In this document: in pieces, positions 63,996 through 64,000 of the stretch | Numbering within the stretch: the stretch's first letter is position 1 | Layout of the letters: each line of letters opens with the position of its first letter | Source: JAYFQE01 sp034927345 | Lineage (GTDB): Bacteria; Bacillota; Clostridia; Saccharofermentanales; UBA5734 | DNA: 64,000 bases | Reading direction: 5' to 3' | NCBI GenBank assembly: GCA_034927345.1 | Contig: JAYFQE010000017.1 | Coordinates: forward strand, 1-64,000 | The notes under the pieces: model-generated | Database searches by the model: none | What the model saw: the letters and a program-made list of their open reading frames with translations, nothing else | Told to the model about the DNA's origin: nothing | Program-made: the position numbers and the translations under genes

Positions 63996-64000
63996 GATCT

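Noticed and set aside
1..64000. CRISPR array or phage region
   Set aside because: No regularly spaced direct repeats, no cas-like genes and no phage structural genes were found; the only phage-type trace is the recombinase remnant near 8.4 kb.

Overview
The window spans a chromosomal replication origin of a Gram-positive anaerobe, most likely a member of the Clostridia. The order dnaA-dnaN-recF-remB-gyrB with a DUF370 (RemB) gene, a chromosomal parAB pair with canonical parS sites, LplB/LplC-type sugar permeases and PadR and YesN-type AraC regulators all point to Firmicutes. Species cannot be assigned from the sequence alone. Genes for fucose, N-acetylglucosamine and sialic-acid-type sugars suggest a life on host or plant glycans.

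Left arm (1-8600): a decayed accessory region. It holds an IS256-type transposase remnant, an IS3-type remnant, a tyrosine-recombinase remnant beside tRNA-Ser, a probable ArdC remnant, and a broken minus-strand sugar operon. The operon order is solute-binding protein (remnant), GH20-like/AAC(3)-like fusion (intact), Gfo/Idh/MocA oxidoreductase (remnant), amidohydrolase (intact), sugar-phosphate isomerase (remnant). A second, intact isomerase lies at 6715-7545.

Replication and segregation block (8650-20150, minus strand): two tRNA-Ser genes, a large PEP-synthase-like ATP-grasp protein, parB, parA, gyrB, remB, recF, dnaN and dnaA. DnaA boxes cluster between dnaA and dnaN. There are parS sites inside parA, in the centre of a 50-bp palindrome between gyrB and parA, and about 41 kb beyond dnaA inside a padR gene. 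The usual Firmicutes neighbours rpmH and rnpA are not beside dnaA.

Right arm (20.2-64 kb): mostly carbohydrate metabolism. Plus-strand genes next to the origin encode a small membrane protein, an aldo/keto reductase, a HAD phosphatase, an AraM-type glycerol-1-phosphate dehydrogenase and NagB. A glycan-uptake locus follows (FAD oxidoreductase, M55 peptidase, two permeases, a membrane-bound AraC sensor, a solute-binding lipoprotein, a GH42-like enzyme, a UroD-family protein). After it come fucI with an AraC regulator, a Gfo/Idh oxidoreductase, a cell-surface sugar cluster (mutase-like flavoprotein, polytopic membrane protein, NAD-dependent epimerase), msrAB, a GH172 enzyme, an AEC carrier, a NanA-like aldolase with an aldo/keto reductase, and an AraC-controlled pair of an unrecognised enzyme and an isomerase. 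The window ends with an SGNH esterase, a PadR-controlled tandem of two short MutS-like ATPases, a zinc alcohol dehydrogenase and NagA.

The points most worth following are the PadR-MutS-MutS operon, whose two ATPases both have Asn in place of the Walker-B Asp; the GH20-like/AAC(3)-like fusion; the parS-centred palindrome; and the acidic N-terminal extension of GyrB.
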